DNA of 64,000 nt, from positions 1 to 64,000 of the forward strand of contig CALYBJ010000005.1 of assembly GCA_944412445.1 (NCBI GenBank), in the 5' to 3' direction. Below, piece by piece: positions 26,645 through 33,495 of this stretch (within the stretch, counting starts at the first letter, position 1; every line of letters starts with the position of its first letter). The notes below the pieces were generated by a model. That model saw only the letters and a list, made by a program, of their open reading frames with translations, was not told where the DNA came from and did not search any database. This DNA is from an uncultured Clostridia bacterium (GTDB lineage: Bacteria > Bacillota > Clostridia > Oscillospirales > Acutalibacteraceae). The translations under genes and the position numbers were made by a program.

Positions 26645-27740
26645 ATCTTCCGTAAAAGAACCTCTTTTGCGTATTGCGAAGCGCGACAGCATAGAAGCTT
26701 ATAAAGCCTGGGGCATAAGAGCCGCTGTTCTTATTGCTGCACTTATTATATGCGGCTTCATAATTTTCTTTATAACCGATCTTAATCCTTTTAAAGTATA
26801 CATTTCAATGTTTAAAGGCAACTTCGGAACCACAAGAAGAATATGGCAGCTTCTCCGTGATATGGCTATGCTTTTGTGCATAGGTCTTGGACTTGCTCCG
26901 GCGTTTAAAATGCGGTTCTGGAACATCGGCGCCGAAGGTCAGATTCTCGCTGGCGGTCTTGCGACTGCGGCTTGCATGATTTATCTTAATTCGCTTCCCA
27001 ATTACCTCCTGCTTATAATCATGTTTGTTACAAGCATAATTGCAGGTGCTCTCTGGGGACTTATTCCCACGATTTTCAAAGCAAAGTTCAATACCAACGA
27101 AACTCTTTTCACTCTTATGATGAACTATGTTGCAATTCAGCTTACATCTTATTTTGTAGCCCTTTGGGAAAATCCCTACGGCTCAAACACCGTAGGCATT
27201 ATAAATCCTGCAACTAAAGCAGGCTGGCTTCCCTCTGTTTTCGGTCAGCAGTCTTTCCTGAATGTTGCAATTGTCCTTCTTTTAACGGTAATAATGTATT
27301 TCTACTTAAAATACAGCAAACAGGGCTATGAGATTTCTGTTGTGGGCGAAAGCGAAAATACAGCACGATACGCAGGAATAAATGTAAAAAAGGTTATTAT
27401 CAGAACAATGCTTATTTCAGGTGCAGTCTGCGGTCTTGCCGGCTTCCTTGCGGTAAGCGGCGCCAGCCATACAATTTCAACAAGCACGGCAGGCGGAAAA
27501 GGCTTTACTGCAATTATCGTAACTTGGCTTGCAAAATTCAATCCCGTTGTCATGATACTTATTACCTTTATTATTACTTTCCTTGACAGAGGCGCAGTTC
27601 AGATTGCTTCCGACTTTAACCTTAACGAATATGTTTCAAATATTATAACAGGTATAATTCTGTTCTTTATTTTGGGCAGCGAGTTCTTTATAAACTACAA
27701 AATTATATTCCGTTCCAAAAAGCAGGAGGTAATTAAATAA
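26631..27740 (+). CDS. ABC importer permease 1 (BPD_transp_2 type)
   Basis: 369 aa, about nine hydrophobic segments. It matches the branched-chain amino acid/ribose/nucleoside permease family: FKMRFWNIGAEGQILAGG and TLMMNYVAIQLTSYF near the centre, then GENENTARYAGINVKKV-type coupling segment (here GESENTARYAGINVKK), as in YufP/NupP. It starts 14 bases inside the ATPase gene and its stop shares bases with the next start, so translation is coupled. It forms the membrane channel with the gene at 27740. Confidence 0.9.
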   Translation: MSKNKSSVKEPLLRIAKRDSIEAYKAWGIRAAVLIAALIICGFIIFFITDLNPFKVYISMFKGNFGTTRRIWQLLRDMAMLLCIGLGLAPAFKMRFWNIGAEGQILAGGLATAACMIYLNSLPNYLLLIIMFVTSIIAGALWGLIPTIFKAKFNTNETLFTLMMNYVAIQLTSYFVALWENPYGSNTVGIINPATKAGWLPSVFGQQSFLNVAIVLLLTVIMYFYLKYSKQGYEISVVGESENTARYAGINVKKVIIRTMLISGAVCGLAGFLAVSGASHTISTSTAGGKGFTAIIVTWLAKFNPVVMILITFIITFLDRGAVQIASDFNLNEYVSNIITGIILFFILGSEFFINYKIIFRSKKQEVIK

Positions 27741-28729
27741 TGACATTATCATCTTTTATATCTCTTTTTCAGGCGGCAATAGTTTTCGGAACAGTTATAA
27801 TGTTCGGCTCAATCGGCGAAACCCTTACGGAAAAATCCGGAAACCTTAACTTAGGCGTTCCCGGCGTTATGTATTTAGGCGGAATAGCCGGTCTTGTAAG
27901 CGTTTTCTTTTACGAAAAATACACACCGGAACCAAATCAGCTCATCTGCGTTATTCTGGCTCTCGCTTCATCCTTTGCCGCGGCGGCATTGGGCGGTCTT
28001 ATTTACAGCTTCCTTACAATAACCTTAAGGGCAAATCAGAATGTTACCGGTCTTACCCTTACAATTTTCGGCACAGGCGTTGCAAACTTTTTAGGCGGCT
28101 CCCTTAACAAGCTTGCCGGAGGCGTAGGACAGATTTCCGTTCCCTATACAAGCGACGCTTTTAAATTCCAGATATTCGGCTCCCTTTCCTCCTCATCCTT
28201 CGGAAAGCTTTTCCTGTCATACGGCTGGATGGTATATCTTGCAATAATAATAGCCGTTGTAATGCAGATATTTTTAAGCAAAACAAGAAAGGGACTTAAT
28301 CTCAGAGCCGTAGGCGAAAACCCTGCAACAGCAGACGCAGCAGGCATTAATGTTACAAAATATAAATACAGCGCCACCTGTATCGGATGCGGAATCGTAG
28401 GCTTCGGAGGTCTGTTCTATGTAATGGACTATATCGGCGGCACCTGGGCTAACGACGGCAGTATTGAAAGTCTCGGCTGGCTTGCGGTTGCCCTTGTTAT
28501 CTTCACAACATGGAAAAGCGCAAACTCGATTTGGGGCGCATATCTTTTCGGTCTTCTGTACTGGATGTTCTATTATATCGAAGGCCTTACAAGAAGCTCT
28601 CAGGAAATTTTCAAAATGCTTCCCTATGTTGTTACGATACTTGTTCTTATAATTATAAGCTTCAGAAAGAAAAAGGAAAATCAGGGTCCCCAGAGTCTCG
28701 GACTCTCCTACTTCAGAGAAGAAAGATAA
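27740..28729 (+). CDS. ABC importer permease 2 (BPD_transp_2 type)
   Basis: 329 aa, about eight membrane segments; the YufQ/NupQ-like partner. Marks are LTEKSGNLNLGVPGVMYLGG, LTLTIFGTGVANFLGG and the coupling segment VGENPATADAAGINVTKYKY. The ATG at 27740 overlaps the stop of permease 1 (TAATG). Last gene of the operon; a strong terminator follows. Confidence 0.9.
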   Translation: MTLSSFISLFQAAIVFGTVIMFGSIGETLTEKSGNLNLGVPGVMYLGGIAGLVSVFFYEKYTPEPNQLICVILALASSFAAAALGGLIYSFLTITLRANQNVTGLTLTIFGTGVANFLGGSLNKLAGGVGQISVPYTSDAFKFQIFGSLSSSSFGKLFLSYGWMVYLAIIIAVVMQIFLSKTRKGLNLRAVGENPATADAAGINVTKYKYSATCIGCGIVGFGGLFYVMDYIGGTWANDGSIESLGWLAVALVIFTTWKSANSIWGAYLFGLLYWMFYYIEGLTRSSQEIFKMLPYVVTILVLIIISFRKKKENQGPQSLGLSYFREER

Positions 28730-28734
28730 TTTTT

Positions 28735-28767
28735 TAGCCATACCGAAAACCGGTATGGCTTTTTCAT
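28735..28767 (+). terminator. Terminator of the purine uptake operon
   Basis: Stem AGCCATACCG / CGGTATGGCT with AAAAC loop and T5, just after the permease stop. Confidence 0.9.
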
Positions 28768-28793
28768 AAAAAAATCTCCTGCCGAAACAGGAG
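28767..28793 (-). terminator. Terminator of the minus-strand micro-gene
   Basis: On the minus strand CTCCTG-tttcgg-CAGGAG is followed by a T7 run. It lies about 45 bases beyond the stop of the micro-gene at 28836 and supports that gene being transcribed as its own unit. Confidence 0.8.
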
Positions 28794-28835
28794 TATAAGC
28801 AATTTTGCAGCACTAAGGCTCACTGCATCAGAAAA

Positions 28836-28934
28836 TTATTTGCCAGCCATTGAAATCAACGACGCAAAAATCTTTCTTAATGATTCAAATAAGTTGGAAA
28901 ACATCATAAATAAATTGTAAATAGATTCGTACAT
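28836..28934 (-). CDS. Micro-gene: 32-aa amphipathic peptide (family member 6)
   Basis: Encodes a 32-residue peptide from the ATG at 28934, with GGAGGG six bases upstream, the ideal spacing. Residues 4-28 are a continuous hydrophobic-amphipathic helix (SIYNLFMMFSNLFESL, then RKIFASLISM) and the peptide ends AGK. The net charge is about +1, unlike the five acidic relatives at 32.4-33.4 kb, but size, helix periodicity and small C-terminal tail agree with them. It has its own terminator and stands alone on the minus strand. No signal peptide or export motif beyond the helix itself. Function unknown; candidates are a surface-active peptide or a small membrane-binding protein. Confidence 0.7.
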   Translation of the reverse strand: MYESIYNLFMMFSNLFESLRKIFASLISMAGK

Positions 28935-29179
28935 AAAAAGCCCTCCGAATAAAGAAATATTAGCATAAATGTTAAAAAAATAATAGCACACTGTACCGTA
29001 ACAAATGTTAGTAATATATAAACAAATATTTAACAATATATGAACAGGTCAAATTATACACAGGTTTTTTTGTATTAAATGTCTATTATTTTTTTATAAC
29101 TTATCAGAATTTGTTATTTTTGTTATAGAAATAAGTTATAATACACAAAAAAGGGGTTTTATGTTTTTTTTGAATCCGT
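28935..29179. other. A+T-rich spacer upstream of the micro-gene
   Basis: 245 bases. On the minus strand TATAAT at 29053-29058 is a possible -10 for the micro-gene with a leader of about 110 bases; its -35 is poor. On the plus strand TATAAT at 29137-29142 precedes AAGGGG and an ATG at 29161 opening a 45-codon frame that runs antisense into the gene at 29180; I do not call it a gene. Confidence 0.4.
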
Positions 29180-29560
29180 TTAAAGAAGTATGTAAAGCAA
29201 TGCCAGCGCCGCAGGATAATTTTTTTCATCCTGACACAAAAGAAGCAATATTCCCATCAGCAAAACCGCGTCGTTGTCTTCAGCTAACATTTCAATGATT
29301 CCTTGTTTTCTCTCCTGACTTTTATTATAATTATCTTGGGATATTTCCTCGTCTTCCGTCTGAGAGGTCCCGGAGCCGGCGTCAAACTCAACAGGATATG
29401 AAATCCTTTTTACTTCTCTGGGCAAATCTTCCCTTTGATGCTTTTCAGCGGGCTTTGCTTCATCCTCAACCGCAACAGCCGCCCGCCGTTTCATTTCCCG
29501 TACCCGTTTTGCGGCGTCTTCCTGCATCTTCAGAATATCTTCATAGGAGTAATCCTTCAT
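29180..29560 (-). CDS. Hypothetical protein (126 aa)
   Basis: Unrecognised. Charged N-terminal half with a likely helix (DILKMQEDAAKRVREMKRR), an acidic, disordered middle, and a hydrophobic C-terminus rich in Leu (AVLLMGILLLLCQDE, then AALALLYILL). The ATG at 29560 follows AGGGTG; a GTG nine bases upstream is less likely. It is the third gene of a tight three-gene unit with 29571 and 29910. The Leu-rich tail resembles peripheral membrane or protein-contact helices. Confidence 0.55.
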   Translation of the reverse strand: MKDYSYEDILKMQEDAAKRVREMKRRAAVAVEDEAKPAEKHQREDLPREVKRISYPVEFDAGSGTSQTEDEEISQDNYNKSQERKQGIIEMLAEDNDAVLLMGILLLLCQDEKNYPAALALLYILL

Positions 29561-29570
29561 ACATATCACC

Positions 29571-29909
29571 CTAAATCAAATCATTTAAAAGCCCGCTGCT
29601 TTTAAGCAGAGGCAAAAGCTTAATAAGACGCAGAATTTTCAGTGCTTCGTCTGCTTTCCGGCGGCGGTCCTCGCTGAGCATTGGCTTCAATGCTTTTATT
29701 AACGCAGTGTTTTCATCGTCGCCGTTCATCAGTCTGCCCATCTGACCTATGCTTCCCAGCAGAGCGGGATCAAAGGGCATATCAATTGAAGATTTTCCTT
29801 TGCTTTCCTCTTCCTTTTGATTTTGCCCTCCGAATATTGCTGACGCCGCCCCTTTAAGCTGTTCAATATCCTCAGGCGAAAGTGACGACAGTATTTCGCT
29901 TATGTCCAT
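29571..29909 (-). CDS. Hypothetical helical protein (112 aa)
   Basis: Unrecognised, soluble, helical, Lys/Leu/Glu-rich. It opens with MDISEILSSLSPEDIEQLKG and ends with a Leu-rich helix (ILRLIKLLPLLKSSGLL). The start ATG directly abuts the stop of the preceding gene (TAAATG) with GGCGGTGAG upstream, so the two are translationally coupled. The shared style with its neighbours (short helices separated by low-complexity spacers) suggests they function together. Confidence 0.55.
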   Translation of the reverse strand: MDISEILSSLSPEDIEQLKGAASAIFGGQNQKEEESKGKSSIDMPFDPALLGSIGQMGRLMNGDDENTALIKALKPMLSEDRRRKADEALKILRLIKLLPLLKSSGLLNDLI

Positions 29910-30122
29910 TTACTCACCGCCCAGCTTATTTATAATATTTTTTGCCTCATCGGAATTTAAAAGCTTATGCAAAAGGTCCTTATTTGAAAGTACCTTGTTT
30001 AAAGCGTCTTTCTGCTGCTGCGTCATGCTGTTTTTAAGATCTGCCGCAAGCTGTTTGTTTTCTTCACTGCTTCCGTTTTTTAATTTTTTTAAAAGCTCAT
30101 TAAAATCATTGCTGTCAATCAT
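29910..30122 (-). CDS. Hypothetical helical protein (70 aa)
   Basis: Unrecognised small acidic-basic helical protein (IDSNDFNELLKKLKNGS, then a region rich in Lys/Asn/Leu repeats such as LSNKDLLHKLLNSDEA). The ATG at 30122 has CAAGGGGGAT, a strong ribosome binding site. First gene of the three-gene unit, divergent from the phosphoesterase at 30179. Function unknown. Confidence 0.55.
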   Translation of the reverse strand: MIDSNDFNELLKKLKNGSSEENKQLAADLKNSMTQQQKDALNKVLSNKDLLHKLLNSDEAKNIINKLGGE

Positions 30123-30178
30123 TGTTATCCCCCTTGAATAATATACTTATAATTATGTTTACGAAAGGATGTTTATGA

Positions 30179-30652
30179 ATGAAAATACTTGTGCTTTCCG
30201 ATTCTCATAAGGATATACCTTCCCTGAGAATAGCTCTTACCTCCAACAGCGACGCCGGCGCGGTAATATTTTTAGGCGACGGAGTTGATGATTTGGATAA
30301 ATTTGAAGATTTGCTTAAAAACAAGCTCCGCATTGCCGTTAAAGGAAACTGCGACAGCTTTTTTTCTCCGTATCCGTTAAAAACGGTTGAAAAGCTTCAG
30401 GATACATATATTTACTGTACTCACGGTCATTCGGAGCATGTAAAATACGGTTTGGAGGAGCTAAGAGAAAGAGCCTCTCAGGCAGGAGCAAAAATTGCTC
30501 TCTTCGGGCATACTCACATTCCCTACACCGATTATAAGGACGGGCTGTATTTATTGAATCCCGGAAGCGTAAGACAAAACTCCTGCGGAATAATCGAAAT
30601 ATCAGAAAAGGGGATTCTCTGTTACACAAAGCCCATTGTGCTGAAAAACTAA
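30179..30652 (+). CDS. YfcE/MJ0936-type metallophosphoesterase
   Basis: 157 aa calcineurin-like phosphoesterase of the small YfcE family. Metal ligands are seen in LSDSHKD, LGDGVDD, KGNCD, CTHGHSEHV and GHTHIPY. Family members are Mn-dependent phosphodiesterases with broad in vitro substrates; the natural one is not clear. The ATG at 30179 follows GAAAGGATG. In many Firmicutes this gene sits next to rph/rdgB, which is not so here. Confidence 0.9.
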   Translation: MKILVLSDSHKDIPSLRIALTSNSDAGAVIFLGDGVDDLDKFEDLLKNKLRIAVKGNCDSFFSPYPLKTVEKLQDTYIYCTHGHSEHVKYGLEELRERASQAGAKIALFGHTHIPYTDYKDGLYLLNPGSVRQNSCGIIEISEKGILCYTKPIVLKN

Positions 30653-30745
30653 CGACATCTTTTTACAAAAATTTATATATAATTTATTGACTTTTTAGCA
30701 ATTTTATGCAACAATCTTATATATTATCAATAAGGTTGTGATAAA

Positions 30746-31540
30746 ATGCCATCTGATTTCAAGGAAAACGGATTTTTTGTAGCTATCGGAGCTTTGGTTG
30801 TCCTTGTTGTTATCGGTCAGTCACTGTTCTTTCTTGTTAAAGCTTCAAAAAGAGCAAAGGAACTGGGAATCGAAAAAACAACAATAAAAAACACAATCGT
30901 TTCAAGCGCCCTGTTTACTATTGCTCCCGCTCTTGCTATTGTTGCCACAATAATAGCCCTGTCAAACGCTTTAGGGCTTGTTCTGCCGTGGATAAGACTT
31001 TCGGTTATAGGAAATATATCTCAGGAAACATCTGCCGCCAGCGCCGCTCTTGAGGTTGTAGGAGGCAGTCTTTCGGGGAAGGTTACCGACGAATATTCAT
31101 TTGCGCTTATAACATGGGTTATGACTCTCGGAAGCAGTCTGCCGCTTATAATTATTCCTATATTTTTAAAAAAGCTTCAAAAAGGCATAAAAACCGCCGC
31201 CTCAAAAACCGACTCAAAGCTTGTGGACGCTCTTTCGGCTGCGGCGTTTATCGGACTTATTGCCGCCTTTGTATCAAGGGCGATTATCGGTCAGGGCACA
31301 GCCGGAGACAATCCTCTTTACGGAAAATCCTTCGGAGACGGAGCCGGGATAATGTCGGTGCTGACTTTAATTTCCGCAGTGGCAGTTATGCTTATCCTTG
31401 AAAAAATCGCAGCAAAATTCAAGCTGAAATGGCTGGAAACCTTCGCGATGCCCATAAGTATGTTTGCGGCAATGGGCGTTGCTATCCTTATTTCAGTCGC
31501 ACTGCCCGAAAATATCGCTTATCTGGAATGGAGGGGTTAA
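30746..31540 (+). CDS. Integral membrane protein, DUF5058-like (264 aa)
   Basis: Six or seven predicted membrane segments (for example residues 10-32, 52-75, 125-145, 170-190, 210-228, 240-258). The opening (FVAIGALVVLVVIGQSLFF) and the layout resemble the DUF5058 family of clostridial membrane proteins; that assignment is from memory of the pattern, not a search. The stop is one base before the ATG of the next membrane gene, so the two probably form a hetero-oligomeric transporter. Substrate unknown. A weak A+T-rich promoter region precedes it. Confidence 0.65.
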   Translation: MPSDFKENGFFVAIGALVVLVVIGQSLFFLVKASKRAKELGIEKTTIKNTIVSSALFTIAPALAIVATIIALSNALGLVLPWIRLSVIGNISQETSAASAALEVVGGSLSGKVTDEYSFALITWVMTLGSSLPLIIIPIFLKKLQKGIKTAASKTDSKLVDALSAAAFIGLIAAFVSRAIIGQGTAGDNPLYGKSFGDGAGIMSVLTLISAVAVMLILEKIAAKFKLKWLETFAMPISMFAAMGVAILISVALPENIAYLEWRG

Positions 31541-31541
31541 A

Positions 31542-32216
31542 ATGAAAGCCGGGTCAAAATCCGAAAAAACTTATATTGAAAAAATGCACACCTACGGACG
31601 GATATGGATGCTTTTGGCGCTTTTTGTAATATCAAGCGTTCCTGTTCTTTTCAGCGCATACCTTCAGCAGTGGCCTGCCCTTGCGGATGTTGCAAAGGGA
31701 CTTGCAAAAGTAGCACCCCTGTTCTACGCAACGGCAGTAATTGAAGTTATTGCCTATACGCCTATTTTAGGCACGGGCGGTATGTATTTAAGCTTCGTAA
31801 CAGGCAACATAAGCAATTTAAAGCTTCCCTGCGCTCTTTCCGCAATGGAAGCCGCAAAGGTTAAAAGCACCTCAGAGGAAGGCGAAGTAATTTCAACTAT
31901 TTCCATTGCCGTTTCATCAATAGTTACAACATTGATAATAGCTCTCTGCGTCATTGTTTTCAAACCCATACTACCGTATATAACAAGTGAAGATTCAGTG
32001 TTTGCTCCGGCATTCAAACAGGTTCTGCCGGCGCTGTTCGGAGCTTTAGGAGCCTCATATTTTTCAAAACACTGGAAAATCAGTATTCTGCCGGTTTTAC
32101 TGCTTTGCATAATGCTCATTTTTGCCGGAACCATCCCCTCCGGAACGCTGCTTCCCATCGGCGTAGTAATAGCACTTGTTTGGGCTTATGTTTTGTATAA
32201 GAAAAAATGGATTTAA
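31542..32216 (+). CDS. Integral membrane protein, partner of the upstream gene (224 aa)
   Basis: About six membrane segments. The ATG at 31542 is chosen because GGAGGGG lies just upstream, inside the end of the preceding gene; an in-frame upstream ATG at 31464 would add 26 atypical residues. Contains a glycine-rich PILGTGGMYLSFVTGN stretch reminiscent of transporter re-entrant loops. It likely forms one transporter with the 264-aa protein. No ATPase or binding protein is encoded nearby, so it may be a secondary transporter or channel. Function unknown. Confidence 0.65.
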   Translation: MKAGSKSEKTYIEKMHTYGRIWMLLALFVISSVPVLFSAYLQQWPALADVAKGLAKVAPLFYATAVIEVIAYTPILGTGGMYLSFVTGNISNLKLPCALSAMEAAKVKSTSEEGEVISTISIAVSSIVTTLIIALCVIVFKPILPYITSEDSVFAPAFKQVLPALFGALGASYFSKHWKISILPVLLLCIMLIFAGTIPSGTLLPIGVVIALVWAYVLYKKKWI

Positions 32217-32320
32217 CAGAGAAAATAAACGGTTTTACGGCGCCTGTCTAAAGTTCATAAAAAATTAACATAAATGCAACCTGAGCTACATATAAAGCTC
32301 GTTATTTTTCATAAATATCG

Positions 32321-32349
32321 TTGATTTTTTTAAAACATAATGCTATAAT
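32321..32349 (+). promoter_or_regulatory. Promoter of micro-genes 1 and 2
   Basis: TTGATT (32321-32326), 17-base spacer, TATAAT (32344-32349), about 28 bases before the first micro-gene ATG. It makes the micro-gene region independent of the membrane-protein operon upstream. Confidence 0.75.
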
Positions 32350-32377
32350 AAACATGAAAATTATGGAGGTGAATAAT

Positions 32378-32485
32378 ATGTCAGATAAGGATTACGCAGA
32401 AGTTAATGCTTTCGTTGATTGGCTTGTAAGTCTCATCACCAAAATTAAGGAATTCCTTGAAAGCATAGGCATTAAATTCGAATAA
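32378..32485 (+). CDS. Micro-gene 1: 35-aa amphipathic peptide
   Basis: 35-residue peptide starting MSDKDYAEV, with GGAGGT seven bases before the ATG. Residues 9-29 form an amphipathic helix (hydrophobics V9, F12, V13, L16, L19, I20, I23, F26, L27) ending ESIGI, i.e. a hydrophobic-Gly cap, then KFE. Net charge about -3. No signal peptide, no Cys, no double-Gly leader. The combination of a consensus promoter, an ideal ribosome binding site and four similar neighbours argues for a real gene although it is too short for standard callers. Function unknown; resembles acidic phenol-soluble modulins in size and periodicity only. Confidence 0.75.
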   Translation: MSDKDYAEVNAFVDWLVSLITKIKEFLESIGIKFE

Positions 32486-32546
32486 GACAGATACCTTTTT
32501 TAAATCTGCCTTGATTTTGTTTTTATTTCAAAAAGGAGTGAGTCCA

Positions 32547-32705
32547 ATGTTTGATACAAATATCGATTTAATCGAAAGAATGCTTGGATATCTTGAGAGA
32601 ATTATAGATATCATCATTCGTATTTTCAGTGGCTTAGGCGGCAACAACAACACAACCACAACAACTGAAGCTGCGGCTGAAACAACCACAACTCCTGTTG
32701 TTTAA
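32547..32705 (+). CDS. Micro-gene 2: 52-aa amphipathic peptide with Thr-rich tail
   Basis: 52 residues. The ATG at 32547 follows AAAAGGAGTG; an upstream in-frame start at 32511 lacks a site. Residues 5-30 are an amphipathic helix with Arg/Glu on one face (IERMLGYLERIIDIIIRIF), capped by SGLGG, then a Thr/Ala/Glu tail (NNNTTTTTEAAAETTTT) like linkers of secreted proteins. Such a tail suggests that at least part of the peptide is outside the cell or glycosylated, although no signal peptide is present. Net charge about -4. It shares SGL-G with the C-terminus of the secreted protein at 11697. Confidence 0.72.
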   Translation: MFDTNIDLIERMLGYLERIIDIIIRIFSGLGGNNNTTTTTEAAAETTTTPVV

Positions 32706-32731
32706 TATGAATTTTTCTTTTGATTTTTAAG

Positions 32732-32764
32732 GCAAGACTGCCGCAAACGGCAGTCTTGTTTTAT
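32732..32764 (+). terminator. Terminator after micro-gene 2
   Basis: Stem AAGACTGCCG / CGGCAGTCTT with CAAA... loop and T-rich tail, separating micro-genes 1-2 from 3-5. Confidence 0.9.
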
Positions 32765-32981
32765 TTAGTGCATCAATCGTTTTTTAACAATCAGTTACTT
32801 CGTTATAATTTCTTGTAAATTTATTTTTATCTTATACAAACAATCTTCAAATGTTGACAAAAATATGATATAAATATTAATTATGAAATAATAATTTAAA
32901 AATCCCTTGCAGATTTACATTATTTATGATACCATAAATTCGTAGAAAAATGTATAGCTATTCAAACAGGAGGGTGCGTCA
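32765..32981 (+). promoter_or_regulatory. Leader and promoter region of micro-genes 3-5
   Basis: A+T-rich 217 bases. TTGACA at 32854-32859 is a perfect -35 but the matching -10 is imperfect (TATTAA near 32875, or TAAATA at 32871). A second possible pair is TTGCAG (32907) with TACCAT 17 bases on. The leader to the ATG at 32982 is therefore roughly 40-95 bases. No other feature seen. Confidence 0.45.
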
Positions 32982-33080
32982 ATGGAAAAATTCGCTGAAT
33001 TCATAAACTTTATCATCGAATTAATTGAACTTATCAAACGTTATTTTATGGGCGGCTCAGATTCCGACGCTAAGGAATAA
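32982..33080 (+). CDS. Micro-gene 3: 32-aa amphipathic peptide
   Basis: 32 residues with GGAGGG eight bases before the ATG. The helix (EKFAEFINFIIELIELIKRY) shows textbook 3-4 spacing of Phe/Ile/Leu with Glu/Lys on the other face; it ends FMGG followed by a charged SDSDAKE tail. Net charge about -3. First of three adjacent micro-genes probably on one transcript. Confidence 0.75.
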   Translation: MEKFAEFINFIIELIELIKRYFMGGSDSDAKE

Positions 33081-33098
33081 TCAGTTACAAATTTTTTT

Positions 33099-33113
33099 AA
33101 CGCTTAGTGCGTT
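33099..33113 (+). other. Small hairpin between micro-genes 3 and 4
   Basis: AACGC-ttagt-GCGTT preceded by T8 and followed by a T-rich stretch. Too weak for a strong terminator; it may stabilise or process the micro-gene mRNA. Confidence 0.45.
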
Positions 33114-33162
33114 AGTTTCTTAAAGCATTTTTATTAAATTCTTGAAAGTGAGGTGTCCGTTA

Positions 33163-33276
33163 ATGGAAACAGGTGCTATTTCATTTGTTGAGCTTGTTGA
33201 GGATTTCGTAAACAGCATAATCAAACTCATAAAGGCTTTCTTTGCTCTTCTGGGTGCAGAAGTTCCTACTTTTTAA
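33163..33276 (+). CDS. Micro-gene 4: 37-aa amphipathic peptide
   Basis: 37 residues, ATG at 33163 preceded by AAGTGAGGTG. Helix from residue 7 to 30 (SFVELVEDFVNSIIKLIKAF), ending FALLGA, the same hydrophobic-Gly cap as its neighbours, and a short EVPTF tail. Net charge about -3. Its leader shares CTTGAAAG with the leader of micro-gene 5, consistent with gene duplication. Confidence 0.74.
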   Translation: METGAISFVELVEDFVNSIIKLIKAFFALLGAEVPTF

Positions 33277-33319
33277 TTTTTGAAAATTAAAACAATTTTT
33301 CTTGAAAGAAGGTTTCACT

Positions 33320-33448
33320 ATGGAAAAAATGTCAGACATTTTGAAAATAATCTACAATTTCCTTAATTGGGTTAAGCAGATCTTAAACGCTCTGGGAATT
33401 ACATCTCTTGACGAGCAGATCAGCAACGCAATGGACGCTTTATTATAA
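33320..33448 (+). CDS. Micro-gene 5: 42-aa amphipathic peptide
   Basis: 42 residues, ATG at 33320 with GAAAGAAGG upstream. Helix residues 5-26 (SDILKIIYNFLNWVKQILNA) end in LGI; a second short amphipathic stretch (LDEQISNAMDALL) follows. Net charge about -2. It is the last micro-gene before the terminator at 33464 shared with the convergent spmB gene. Confidence 0.74.
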   Translation: MEKMSDILKIIYNFLNWVKQILNALGITSLDEQISNAMDALL

Positions 33449-33463
33449 TTCCGAAATAAAGCT

Positions 33464-33495
33464 AAGCAGGCAGATTTTTATCTGTCTGCTTTTTT
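33464..33495 (+). terminator. Bidirectional terminator between micro-genes and spmB
   Basis: Stem AGCAGGCAGA / TCTGTCTGCT with T6 on the plus strand. It ends micro-genes 3-5; the spmB stop lies at its right edge. Confidence 0.88.

Noticed and set aside
29161..29298. Plus-strand 45-codon frame (ATG at 29161) preceded by AAGGGG and a TATAAT box
   Set aside because: It runs antisense into the 3' end of the gene at 29180, its composition is that of a reverse-strand shadow, and the -35 box is poor.
32378..33448. CRISPR array or transposon-end repeats as an explanation of the micro-gene region
   Set aside because: The repeated elements are similar only at the protein-pattern and ribosome-binding level; there are no identical direct repeats or terminal inverted repeats.
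28836..33448. Leaderless bacteriocin cluster as the explanation of the micro-peptides
   Set aside because: Five of six peptides are acidic, and there is no adjacent immunity gene or dedicated ABC exporter; kept only as a remote alternative.
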